Shown here one piece after another: positions 19,468 through 27,830 of a DNA stretch of 64,000 nt. Position numbers and translations under genes: made by a program. Positions within the stretch are counted from its first letter, which is position 1. Every line of letters begins with the position of its first letter. The notes below the pieces were generated by a model. It saw only the letters and a program-made list of their open reading frames with translations, did no database searches and had not been told where the DNA came from. Source of the stretch: JAQUGA01 sp038210985 (GTDB taxonomy: Bacteria > Bacteroidota > Bacteroidia > Bacteroidales > WCHB1-69). The stretch lies in the NCBI GenBank assembly GCA_038210985.1, contig JBBQWB010000002.1, positions 1 through 64,000 on the forward strand, given 5' to 3'.

Positions 19468-21351
19468 TTATTTTCCAATTTGAATTTTTTTAGATACTCT
19501 GTTTTTGTTTTGATCAATGGTAACAATATACAAACCGTTTTTTATTTCCGTATTAAAACTTACCATATTTCCACCATCAGTGGGTTGATTAATGGTTACA
19601 GTATTGATTAATTTACCAGATAAATCATAAAGTGAAGCCAAAACAGGTTCAAATCCATCCGTTTTGAAGTAAATATTTAAGGAAAAATTTCCGGCATTTA
19701 CTCCAATAATTTCTAATTTACTATTTCCTAGCTTACACAATATACTTAGCACATCAAAATACTCATATTGACCATCTTTATCAACTTGTTTGATGCGATA
19801 ATAGGTAACTTTTTCGCCTAAGGTTTCATCCATAATTTGATATTCATTTAAATTATTTGAGTTTCCAGCTCCGATAATTGAATTTACAAATTTCCATTCC
19901 TTTAAATCTTCCGTTTTTTGGATTTCAAAATAATCGTTATTTATTTCGGTAGCAGTAGCCCACTCAATAATGGCTCCGGTACTGGTACATTTTACTTTTT
20001 GATTAATCATTTTAACAGGAAGGCTACTTTGATTTGAGTAAGGAATAATGCCATTTGCTGTAATACCTTGAGTAGCAGTTTTTCGAGGTTTAGAAGTGTT
20101 ATTATCCAGACCTTCATGCCCAGGTAAGGTAGCTACCGAAACACCAGCGATATTTGTAATGTCAACAAATATATGTTTTATCATACCAGCACCTCCGCCG
20201 CCTCCGCCGCCATGCGAATCCTTATGCATTACATTTCCGCCATTTCCGCCATGCAAACTAAAAGTTAGATACCCGCTTGATGCAGTATTGACCTGTATCA
20301 ATTTTGCGTCTATAATAATAGAGCCGCCGGCACCACCACCGCCAGCTCCATCATTTCCACCATTGTTTAAAGCGTTATTTCCATCCGCAGAAATTAGTAT
20401 GTTAGGTTTCGTAACAATAATGGTATCTGCAATTAAAAAAATCAGACCGCCTCCATTTGCTCCACTTGAAGCAGATCCATTATTTTGTTGTCCACCACCG
20501 CCGCCACCACCTAAATATGCAATGTAAATATCGGCTAGAATTTCATTACTTATCGAATGCCCACCTAAACCAGCAGAGGCAGCACTGCATTCAAAACCCC
20601 AACCTCCGTCACCACCAGCGGAAAAATTACCACCACCGCCTCCACCAGCATTGTGAACATTACCGCCACCACCTCCATTTGTTATTCTTCCTTTAGCGGT
20701 TTGATAATTTCTTGATGTTCTTTTGTAAATACTTTCGCCTTTATATGCAAATCCAACATCAGAACCTCGAAAAGTTTTATCGTTACATGCATCTCCATTG
20801 TCTGAGCTTATTGCACCACCTTTAAAACCTGCTCCATCAGCTAAAATATTGTTATTTAAGTATAGTTTTCCAATAACTCTCAACGCTACAACGCCTCCAA
20901 TATTTCCATCCCATGGAAGTGCTGTAATGTTTGCGGTTGTAGTATAATTGGTATATTCTGGATAGCTAATAATCTGAATGCTTGAATTTGAGGAAATTTC
21001 AGGGACATACGTTAAACTATTCTTTAGCTCAATTTTATTTGGAACTCCACCTGCATATGTAATAGTTTTAATTTCTGCAATTTCAATTCTTCCAGTATTT
21101 CCAATAGTGCCTATTTGTCCAAAATTACTATTGTTTCCAACGCCTGAAATAACGTTTCCTTGCGCATGATAAATTATCACTTTGCCATTTACCAAAAAGC
21201 TTCCGTATGTTTGGTTCACGTTGCTTACATCTAATATCGTTTGAGTATTATTTATAGCAGTAACTTTTGCGTATGCGTTAATTTGAGCGTTTAAATTTAT
21301 TAATGAAAATGTGCCAATAATTATTAGAAGAAATAGTATGTTTTTTTTCAT
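19468..21351 (-). CDS. Glycine-rich secreted protein with T9SS type A sorting domain
   Basis: 627 residues. The signal peptide ends near LINLNAQ. The central region (about 210-400) has several glycine-rich blocks (GGGGGNVHNAGGGGGG, YLGGGGGGGQQ, GAGGGGAGGS, GGGGGGGAGM) separated by beta-rich spacers. The C-terminal about 85 residues form a type A sorting domain (LYDLSGKLINTV ... GLYIVTIDQNKNRVSKKIQIGK), which directs T9SS export and surface attachment. It is convergent with the receptor gene. The function is unknown; a surface or matrix protein is likely. On the other strand the glycine codons read as long proline-rich frames, which are not genes. Confidence 0.85.
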   Translation of the reverse strand: MKKNILFLLIIIGTFSLINLNAQINAYAKVTAINNTQTILDVSNVNQTYGSFLVNGKVIIYHAQGNVISGVGNNSNFGQIGTIGNTGRIEIAEIKTITYAGGVPNKIELKNSLTYVPEISSNSSIQIISYPEYTNYTTTANITALPWDGNIGGVVALRVIGKLYLNNNILADGAGFKGGAISSDNGDACNDKTFRGSDVGFAYKGESIYKRTSRNYQTAKGRITNGGGGGNVHNAGGGGGGNFSAGGDGGWGFECSAASAGLGGHSISNEILADIYIAYLGGGGGGGQQNNGSASSGANGGGLIFLIADTIIVTKPNILISADGNNALNNGGNDGAGGGGAGGSIIIDAKLIQVNTASSGYLTFSLHGGNGGNVMHKDSHGGGGGGGAGMIKHIFVDITNIAGVSVATLPGHEGLDNNTSKPRKTATQGITANGIIPYSNQSSLPVKMINQKVKCTSTGAIIEWATATEINNDYFEIQKTEDLKEWKFVNSIIGAGNSNNLNEYQIMDETLGEKVTYYRIKQVDKDGQYEYFDVLSILCKLGNSKLEIIGVNAGNFSLNIYFKTDGFEPVLASLYDLSGKLINTVTINQPTDGGNMVSFNTEIKNGLYIVTIDQNKNRVSKKIQIGK

Positions 21352-21505
21352 GTGTTTTATATTATGTTTAATAGTTAATGTCTTATAACAAACCTTATTT
21401 GAATTTGTTCAAAATAAGAATAATTTTTATAAATGGACTCTGCTGAAAAAGCCATGAATATGCGATAGCCTGTTTTTGAAATAATGAGATTAGCTGTTAT
21501 TTCTC

Positions 21506-22498
21506 TTAAATCATCAAGTTTTTAATCCCACCCAGCAACTCGCCAATCGAACTAAATTCTTGAAGTAACACCTCGTTTGAAAAAAGCTGAAATAGGTTTT
21601 CGTTTAAGCAATTTACGGAAATTTTGGCGTAATTTTCATCGCAAAATTTGGGATAGCGTGCAAGGGCATTGTCTAACCATTGTTTTAATTCAGGGTTTCC
21701 TTCGGTTTTTATAGCACAAGAAAGGCTGTTGGCTTGAATAAATGTTCCTTCTTTTTTATTGAAAGTTAAACCTTCGGATATAAAAAGCTGATTTAAAATA
21801 TTGCTTAATATTAAATCTTCGGGAGTTCCATATTCTAGTTTTTTGGAATCATTAAACAATAAAATTTGGTCGGAATATTTTATGGCTAAATCAATGTCAT
21901 GTGTTGAAATTACGATTGTTTTTTTCTCTTGTAACACAAGTTTTCGCAATAGTTTCATTAAGTTAATTTTTGCGGCAACATCCAAATAAGTAGCTGGTTC
22001 GTCCATTAAAATAATTGGAGTTTCTTGTGCCAATGATTTGGCAATTAATACTTTTTGATATTCACCATCGCTCAAAGTAGTAATTTTTCGATATTTTAAG
22101 GACAAAATTCCGGTTAGCGATAAGGCATTTGTAATTACCCGAATGTCGGTGCTTGAAAGTTTTCCATAAAAACCAGTATAAGGAGTACGACCCGATGACA
22201 CCATTTCGAAAACGCTCATGTATTCAATGTGAGGACGTTCGGTGAAAATAACACTAATAATTTTCGATAATTCGTGTGGCTTAAATTTTGAAATTTCTTT
22301 GTCTTGAATGAAAACTTTTCCATTTAAAGGTTTTATAAAACCACTTAATACTTGCAGTAAAGTTGTTTTTCCTTTTCCATTTGAACCCAAAACAGCATAT
22401 AAATTTCCTTCGGTAAGTGAAAATGACACATTAGAGAGAAGAATGGTTTTTTCATTATTTGCTCTATATCCTAATTCCAAATTTTTTACTTCGATCAT
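21506..22498 (-). CDS. btuD: ABC transporter ATP-binding protein of the cobalamin/iron-complex type (BtuD-like)
   Basis: 330 residues. Walker A GSNGKGKTTLL near 39, Q-loop region, signature LSDGEYQKVLIAKSLA, Walker B IILMDEPATYLD and a switch His in STHDID. The first about 250 residues are a standard FecE/BtuD domain. An extra C-terminal about 80 residues (after GTFIQANS) has no obvious motif. It powers import of cobalamin or a metal complex at the inner membrane. It is the third gene of the riboswitch-controlled operon, but 268 nt separate it from the permease because of an apparent repeat insertion. The B12 assignment rests on the riboswitch; the protein alone does not distinguish B12 from siderophore uptake. 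Confidence 0.85.
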   Translation of the reverse strand: MIEVKNLELGYRANNEKTILLSNVSFSLTEGNLYAVLGSNGKGKTTLLQVLSGFIKPLNGKVFIQDKEISKFKPHELSKIISVIFTERPHIEYMSVFEMVSSGRTPYTGFYGKLSSTDIRVITNALSLTGILSLKYRKITTLSDGEYQKVLIAKSLAQETPIILMDEPATYLDVAAKINLMKLLRKLVLQEKKTIVISTHDIDLAIKYSDQILLFNDSKKLEYGTPEDLILSNILNQLFISEGLTFNKKEGTFIQANSLSCAIKTEGNPELKQWLDNALARYPKFCDENYAKISVNCLNENLFQLFSNEVLLQEFSSIGELLGGIKNLMI

Positions 22499-22500
22499 TT

Positions 22501-22779
22501 TTGATTACTCCGTTTTTAAGATGCTACTTCTTTTAAATTACTCTGTGTTTCACAGTAGAAATTGTGTAACTTGGCGTGATGATTTTTTTTGAATTATACA
22601 GTGTTTCGTAGTTCGCTATCGCGAAGCCACGATGTGTCACACTAGAAACTGTGTAACTCTGTGTGTACTCTGTGCAACCCTGTGTAACTCTTTCTTTTGT
22701 GATTAAGTATAGAAAGTTCTCAGAACTTAAGTTTTTATTAATTTTCGAGCTTTTTTTGCACATTGATTACTCCGTTTTT
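22501..22779. repeat. Repeat-rich insertion in the btu operon flanked by 17-bp direct repeats
   Basis: TTGATTACTCCGTTTTT occurs exactly at 22501-22517 and 22763-22779. On the minus strand the first copy reads AAAAACGGAGTAATCAA, which contains the permease C-terminal codons and its TAA stop, just before the ATPase ATG. Between the copies lie degenerate repeats such as AGAAATTGTGTAACT, AGAAACTGTGTAACTCTGTG and ACCCTGTGTAACTCT. Removing one direct repeat plus the insert would restore a compact operon. Confidence 0.7.
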
Positions 22780-23801
22780 GTTCGTTTTAAAATTATCCAA
22801 ATTACTACCGGAGCTCCTAAAAGGGATGTTATAGTGTTGATTGGCAATGCACTTGAAAATACTGGCATCTTTCCAATCAAACTACAAAGCAATGCAAACA
22901 AAGCCCCTAAAAGAATGGACGAAGGAATAAGTACTGCCTGATTTGAAGTGCGGAAAATTAAACGAGAAATATGAGGAATTGCCAAACCTAAAAATGCAAT
23001 TGGACCGCAATACGCTGTAACAATAGCAGTTAAAAAGCCAACAATAATTAGTATTTTTAAGCGAATTAACTTCACATTTATTCCCAAATTTAAAGCCTGT
23101 TTTTCGCCTAATAATAAAACATTAAGAGGTTTTGTTAAGGTTAATGAAAAGATTAATCCCATCAAAACAGAAGGAACAAAAAACCAAAGTTGTTCCATGC
23201 TAACCATCGAAAAAGAACCTAATCCCCAAATTGCAAATGCATGAACATTTTCGCTCATACTTAATACGTTTAAAATTCCAATAAACGAGCTGGCAATTGC
23301 ACTAATCATGATGCCGATAATTAAAAGCATCACATGATTTCGGATGTATGTTGAAAAAAAGAGCAGTAAAATTAAAACTGCCGTTGCTCCAATTAGCGAA
23401 GCTCCGATAACCGAAAAGTTTTGCAGCAACATTCCCGAAGAGCTTGCCGACAAACTAGCAAAACCAGGCATTAAAAACAATACTGCTACTCCTAAGCTGG
23501 AGCCCGCACTAATGCCCAAAACCGATGGGTCGGCAAGTGGATTCCGAAAATAAGTTTGCATTATTAATCCACCAATCGAAAGAGCTGCACCAGCCAACAA
23601 TGCGGTAATAGATTGAGGTAAACGGGATTTTAAAACAATAATTTCGTGAATGCTGTTTTCGGAGCTTTTCCCAACCAAAATATTGAAAATTTCATTCATT
23701 GGAATATGAATGGATCCAATTGAAATGTTTAATATGAAAAAAAACAAGACCAAAATCCCCAACAGGATAAAGATAATATTGTAAAATATCTTCTTTTTCA
23801 T
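22767..23801 (-). CDS. btuC: ABC transporter permease of the FecCD/BtuC family
   Basis: 344 residues with about nine to ten hydrophobic helices, starting MKKKIFYNIIFILLGILVLFF. The family hallmarks are visible: RLPQSITALLAGAALSIGGLIMQTYFRNPLADPSVLG near 60-95 (loop motif), later GPIAFLGLAIPHISRL, and the C-terminal GAPVVIWIILK. It forms the inner-membrane channel for cobalamin or iron complexes together with the SBP and ATPase. Its ATG overlaps the SBP stop by 4 nt (ATGA), showing translational coupling. The B12 assignment follows from the riboswitch. Confidence 0.9.
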   Translation of the reverse strand: MKKKIFYNIIFILLGILVLFFFILNISIGSIHIPMNEIFNILVGKSSENSIHEIIVLKSRLPQSITALLAGAALSIGGLIMQTYFRNPLADPSVLGISAGSSLGVAVLFLMPGFASLSASSSGMLLQNFSVIGASLIGATAVLILLLFFSTYIRNHVMLLIIGIMISAIASSFIGILNVLSMSENVHAFAIWGLGSFSMVSMEQLWFFVPSVLMGLIFSLTLTKPLNVLLLGEKQALNLGINVKLIRLKILIIVGFLTAIVTAYCGPIAFLGLAIPHISRLIFRTSNQAVLIPSSILLGALFALLCSLIGKMPVFSSALPINTITSLLGAPVVIWIILKRTKTE

Positions 23802-24982
23802 TTATCATTCAAATTTTGGAGAAACATAAAATATTTAGGAACATACTGCGGAAGCAAGGATGGGTGAAACGCAAAAATCAAATCTTTTAAAACAATATCC
23901 GGTTCCATCACGCCATCTTCGTAATAAGGAGTTTTTTCGGTATTACAAACGATTATTTTTTTGTTTTTAAAAGCGTCAAAGTACAAGTATTTATTGTTTT
24001 CATTAAGTAGGTTTTGATACGAATAATCACCCGCAAAAAACTCCTGAAACACCCAAAAATCAGCATTATGAGCTTTGCTAAGAATAGTTTCAAAGTCGTA
24101 TGGCTCGGAGCCTTTAAACGACAAATCCTGCCAAATATAATCTGCTCCTGCATCGTGAAACAGTTGACTGATGTAACTTTTTCCACCACTAATATACCAA
24201 ACATCCTGATACATTTTTCCACTCAAAATTTTGGGTTTTTCTTTCAGGTTTTCGGTAAGCTTAACCGCTTGGTAATATTCGGTTTTAATGGAATTAAAAA
24301 TAGAATCGGCAAGACTCTCTTTTTCAAAAAACAGAGCCATAAATTTAATCCATTCGGCACGAGCCAGCGGATGTTCCTCCATATGTGTAGCACTAATGGC
24401 AAGCGTCATTCCCGATTCCTGAATTTTTTGATATTTGTTTTCTTTAAATGGAGAAACAAAACAAACTTCGGAATTTGAAGCCAAAAGTTTTTCTAAATCA
24501 TAAATTTCTGCTAGACCAATTTCGATGGTTTTACCTTTCAAAACTCTTTTATGAATGGTGGCATTTGTAAGATAATCAACACTCGAAATGGCGGAAACTT
24601 TATCAACTAAACCCAATTTTTGAGCAAAAGCTACTTCGGGCGAAAACAAGCAAGCCATGGTTTTGCAGGGTGTTCCAACCGACAAAAATCCATCTTGTTG
24701 AATTGGATTTGAAAGTTTTGGATAAAGAATATATTTTGCCAATATTTTAGTAGAATCCCAAGGGTCGAGCACAAAAACTTTTTTAAAACTTTCGTAATTT
24801 TCGACATAAAATCCCTTAGAAAATTCGGGCTTATAAATTGAAATTAAGGGAGAGTTTAATGCATCGGCTTTATTTTGCGGAGTATTGCATGCAGTTAAAA
24901 AAATCATCCCTACAAAAACAAAATTCAAAAATGGGAGTTTTTTGGTACAAAGAAAATTTAAAAAGACAGTATTTTTTTTCAT
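23798..24982 (-). CDS. btuF: Cobalamin/iron-complex ABC transporter substrate-binding lipoprotein (BtuF-like)
   Basis: 394 residues from the ATG at 24982. The frame stays open up to 25081, but that part is the riboswitch, so the longer start is rejected. An N-terminal signal anchor leads to a lipobox (FLTACN). The mature part is a class III (FecB/BtuF) binding protein: VGTPCKTMACLFSPEVAFAQKLG, LEKLLASNSEVCFVSPF, and a C-terminal lobe with AGADYIWQDLSFKGSEPYDFETIL. It delivers substrate to the BtuCD-type transporter. It is first in the operon, 46 nt downstream of a cobalamin riboswitch, which makes a B12-type substrate likely. Confidence 0.88.
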   Translation of the reverse strand: MKKNTVFLNFLCTKKLPFLNFVFVGMIFLTACNTPQNKADALNSPLISIYKPEFSKGFYVENYESFKKVFVLDPWDSTKILAKYILYPKLSNPIQQDGFLSVGTPCKTMACLFSPEVAFAQKLGLVDKVSAISSVDYLTNATIHKRVLKGKTIEIGLAEIYDLEKLLASNSEVCFVSPFKENKYQKIQESGMTLAISATHMEEHPLARAEWIKFMALFFEKESLADSIFNSIKTEYYQAVKLTENLKEKPKILSGKMYQDVWYISGGKSYISQLFHDAGADYIWQDLSFKGSEPYDFETILSKAHNADFWVFQEFFAGDYSYQNLLNENNKYLYFDAFKNKKIIVCNTEKTPYYEDGVMEPDIVLKDLIFAFHPSLLPQYVPKYFMFLQNLNDK

Positions 24983-25027
24983 AATGTTATGACTTTTGTT
25001 CCCGAAAGTCGGTAAATGTTTCAAAAA

Positions 25028-25190
25028 CAGTGGCAGGTCTTCTGACTTACTCCCAAAATATTGCACCTTCCCATCCATCAATTAGCGAACAGTGGTTATC
25101 GCAACACCTTTACAGGAGTTTACAGCTGCGGGAACAGTCCCGGATTTACACCGGATTCCCTATTATGCAAAAATGCACCCTTGCTTTCTT
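25028..25190 (-). ncRNA. Cobalamin (AdoCbl-type) riboswitch
   Basis: Read on the minus strand, the classic B12-box elements appear in order: GGGAATCCGGTGTAAATCCG, GGACTGTTCCCGCAGCTGTAA, the inner GATGGATGGGAAGG and a 3' AGTCAGAAGACCTGCCA. Order, spacing and the GCAGCTGTAA-type B12 box match the cobalamin aptamer. It lies directly upstream of btuF and is expected to repress the uptake operon when cobalamin is abundant. The expression platform (loop-loop sequestration of the start region or a terminator) cannot be decided from reading alone. Confidence 0.95.
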
Positions 25191-25194
25191 AATG

Positions 25195-25202
25195 CAAATG
25201 TA
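25195..25202 (-). promoter_or_regulatory. Predicted -7 element (TACATTTG) driving the riboswitch and btu operon
   Basis: On the minus strand TACATTTG fits TAnnTTTG and sits 5 nt upstream of the riboswitch 5' end, where a promoter is needed. The region further upstream is a repeat tract, and no clear -33 TTTG is seen. Confidence 0.55.
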
Positions 25203-25375
<173 letters not shown>

Positions 25376-25507
25376 GAGGTTGAGCCTGCGGTGCAGTGAG
25401 CGGAGTCGAACTGTCGAAACCAAGGTCGAAGTTAAAAGGAAAAAGTTTAAAACATGTTATTTGATTTTTTTCTTACTTTTATATCCAATTTTTAATTACA
25501 AAAAATT

Positions 25508-27376
25508 ATGAAAAAATTATCTCTTTTAATAGCGGTTTTGATGTGCAGTATTAGCTTATTTAGTCAGTTAGTTCCCGTTGTTGACTCCATACCGATGCGT
25601 GATGGGAAAAAACTGGCTGCTGATATTTATATTCCTTCCGCTCTTTCGCAAGGTGGACCTATAATTTTAATTCAAACTCCATATAATCGTCAATATTATC
25701 GATACAGCTTGCCATTGGGTGTTGGTTTAAACATGGAGAATAGTAATTATGTTTTTGTAATTGTCGATTGGCGTGGTTTTTACGGTTCAGCTTCGGCAAT
25801 GGTGGCAAATCCTAATCGAGGACAAGATGGATATGATGTAGTGGAATGGATTGCTTCTAAAAGCTGGTCGAATGGCAAAATTGGAACATGGGGACCATCG
25901 GCATTAGGAAAAATCCAGTTTCAAACGGCGAAAGAAAATCCGCCTCATCTTACATGTATAGCTCCTTTGGTAGCTGCCCCACAATTTGATTATTCCGAAT
26001 ATTTTCCAGGAGGTGTTTACCGAACCGAATATGTTCAGCAACTCGATCAACTTGGTTATGGAATGTCATCCTTTTTATTGTCAAATCCTTTTTTTAGCAA
26101 TACTTGGACGTATGTTCAAAACCAAAACTACTATCCAAGTTCCATAAAAGTTCCAACATTTATGATTGGCGGCTGGTATGATTTTAATGTTGAATTTATG
26201 CTTCCTTTTTTTGCCGGAATTCAAACCTCTTCGGATATTACAGTTCGAAGTAAGCACAAACTAATGATGGGACCTTGGGCACACGGAGGTTTTGGTCAAG
26301 CAACGGTTGGATCTTGTCAACAGGGCGATTTAATTTACAACGAAGCTTGTCATTGGAGTGATTCATTAGCGATTCGTTTTTTTGAATTTCATTTAAGAAA
26401 TATGGATAATAATTGGGAGTCGGAACCGGTGGTTAGTTATTTTCAAATGGGCGAAAATACTTGGCAACAAAGTTTGAAATGGCCCATTTCGGAAATTCAA
26501 AATTTTAAATTGTATTTATCCGAAGATATGATTCTTCGTCCCGAAACTCCAGCTTCAAATTCGGCATTTTCAACAATTATTTACGACCCTCGAAATCCAT
26601 CTCCAACCATTGGCGGTCCAACATTGAGAAACGATTTATTGCAAGGTCCATACGATCAATCACCATTGGTAGAATCGCGAAACGATGTACTTGTATTTTC
26701 AACTCCTATTTTGTCGCAAAATGTAAGGCTGATAGGTAGTTCAAAAGTTCATCTTTTTGTTTCCTCCAATCGATTTGATACCGATTTTACCGCTCGCATT
26801 ACGGATGTTTATCCCGATGGACGTTCGATGATTTTAGTCGATGGAATAAAACGAATGCGTTTTCGCAATGGATATCGTACCCTCGACACGGCATCAATGG
26901 TTCCTGGAAATGTGTATGAAATTGACATCGATTTACCAAATACTGCCATAACGTTTTTAGCTGGTCATCGAATTAGGCTAGATATTTCCTCTTCAAATTA
27001 TCCAAGATTTGACAGAAACATAAATAATGGAGGAACCATGTATGTTGCAGGCGATACTTTAGTAGCTGAAAATAAGGTGTTTCACAATGCAAGCCACGGC
27101 TCGAATGTTGAAATGAAACTAGAAAGTTATCCCACCCAAATTTCGGAAAATAAAATTCAAAACCAAATGAAAATTTATCCAAATCCAACCCACGAAAGCC
27201 TTAAAATATCGTGTAATATTGCTTCTGGTAAAATTGAAATATTCTCCGTTTTTGGTCAACTTGTTTATTCTGAAATTTTGACTAATTCTGTTTCTAAAGT
27301 TGATATTTCAAATCTAAAAAGTGGGTATTATATTATAAAATCCAAATTTGGAACAGAAAGATTTGTGAAATTTTGA
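25508..27376 (+). CDS. Secreted CocE/NonD (S15-type) hydrolase with T9SS sorting domain
   Basis: 622 residues. The signal peptide ends near SISLFSQ. An alpha/beta hydrolase domain (about 25-290) carries the Ser nucleophile in GPSALG (Ser131), Asp225 in GGWYDFN and His259 in GPWAHG, the triad arrangement of cocaine esterase and X-Pro dipeptidyl peptidase. A jelly-roll C-terminal domain follows (about 330-535, with FTARITDVYPDGRSM). The last about 75 residues are a type A sorting domain (MKIYPNPTHESLKI ... SGYYIIKSKFGTERFVKF), so it is exported by T9SS. The substrate is probably a peptide, beta-lactam-like amide or ester; sequence alone cannot choose. Monocistronic. Confidence 0.9.
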   Translation: MKKLSLLIAVLMCSISLFSQLVPVVDSIPMRDGKKLAADIYIPSALSQGGPIILIQTPYNRQYYRYSLPLGVGLNMENSNYVFVIVDWRGFYGSASAMVANPNRGQDGYDVVEWIASKSWSNGKIGTWGPSALGKIQFQTAKENPPHLTCIAPLVAAPQFDYSEYFPGGVYRTEYVQQLDQLGYGMSSFLLSNPFFSNTWTYVQNQNYYPSSIKVPTFMIGGWYDFNVEFMLPFFAGIQTSSDITVRSKHKLMMGPWAHGGFGQATVGSCQQGDLIYNEACHWSDSLAIRFFEFHLRNMDNNWESEPVVSYFQMGENTWQQSLKWPISEIQNFKLYLSEDMILRPETPASNSAFSTIIYDPRNPSPTIGGPTLRNDLLQGPYDQSPLVESRNDVLVFSTPILSQNVRLIGSSKVHLFVSSNRFDTDFTARITDVYPDGRSMILVDGIKRMRFRNGYRTLDTASMVPGNVYEIDIDLPNTAITFLAGHRIRLDISSSNYPRFDRNINNGGTMYVAGDTLVAENKVFHNASHGSNVEMKLESYPTQISENKIQNQMKIYPNPTHESLKISCNIASGKIEIFSVFGQLVYSEILTNSVSKVDISNLKSGYYIIKSKFGTERFVKF

Positions 27377-27394
27377 TATTGTGAGCGTTGGTTG

Positions 27395-27686
27395 ATGTGC
27401 TAACGATATACTGCGTTTCTCTTACTATTGGCGGATGTATGACGAAGATTTATCGTTTACCCCAGCGACTTGTCATTTCGAATAGAACGTAGTGTAGTGA
27501 GAAAACTATTAACGTTTTAGATGCTTACGCTACACTACGTTTCTCCAACCACTGGCGGATGCATGACAAGTTTATGTGCTAACGATATACTGCGTTTCTC
27601 TTACTATTGGCGGATGTATGACGAAGATTTATCGTTTACCCCAGCGATTTGTCATTTCGACTGGAACGTAGTGGAATGAGAAATCT
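27395..27686. repeat. REP-like cluster: 87-bp direct repeats around a 102-bp inverted element
   Basis: Segments 27395-27481 and 27574-27660 are the same 87 bp with about one mismatch. Between them CTTGTCAT (27469-27476) pairs with ATGACAAG (27563-27570) and ACGTAGTGTAG (27487-27497) with CTACACTACGT (27530-27540), forming a nested hairpin. Both copies end in GTCATTTCGA followed by GAACGTAGTG and AGAAA. This explains most of the 454-nt gap 27377-27830; the rest holds the mutA promoter. Confidence 0.8.
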
Positions 27687-27763
27687 GTTTTTTAATTATC
27701 ATATCTGCTAATCAGCTAATCATCACATCATCTAATCAACTTTCCTCTTTTTCCTCAATTATC

Positions 27764-27796
27764 TTTGGTAGTTTACTGTTTTTTGTTGTAGTTTTG
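27764..27796 (+). promoter_or_regulatory. Promoter of mutA-mutB (TTTG-N21-TAGTTTTG)
   Basis: TTTG at 27764-27767 and TAGTTTTG at 27789-27796 are separated by 21 nt, fitting the Bacteroidota -33/-7 consensus (TTTG, 19-21 nt, TAnnTTTG). The start codon is 34 nt further on. It is the best-formed promoter in the window. Confidence 0.65.
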
Positions 27797-27830
27797 CATT
27801 CAATTAGTAAACAAACGAATACAATAAAAT

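Noticed and set aside
20096..20527. 143-codon plus-strand frame rich in proline
   Set aside because: It is the complement of the Gly-rich blocks of the minus-strand secreted protein; GGN codons read as CCN on the other strand. It has no start context or homology of its own.
22533..22763. 76-codon minus-strand frame in the btu insertion
   Set aside because: Its sequence is made of the GTGTAACTCTGTG-type repeats with no domain; it is non-coding repeat.
24983..25081. N-terminal extension of btuF into the riboswitch
   Set aside because: The extra residues are encoded by the aptamer's 3' end and precede a normal lipoprotein signal starting at 24982.
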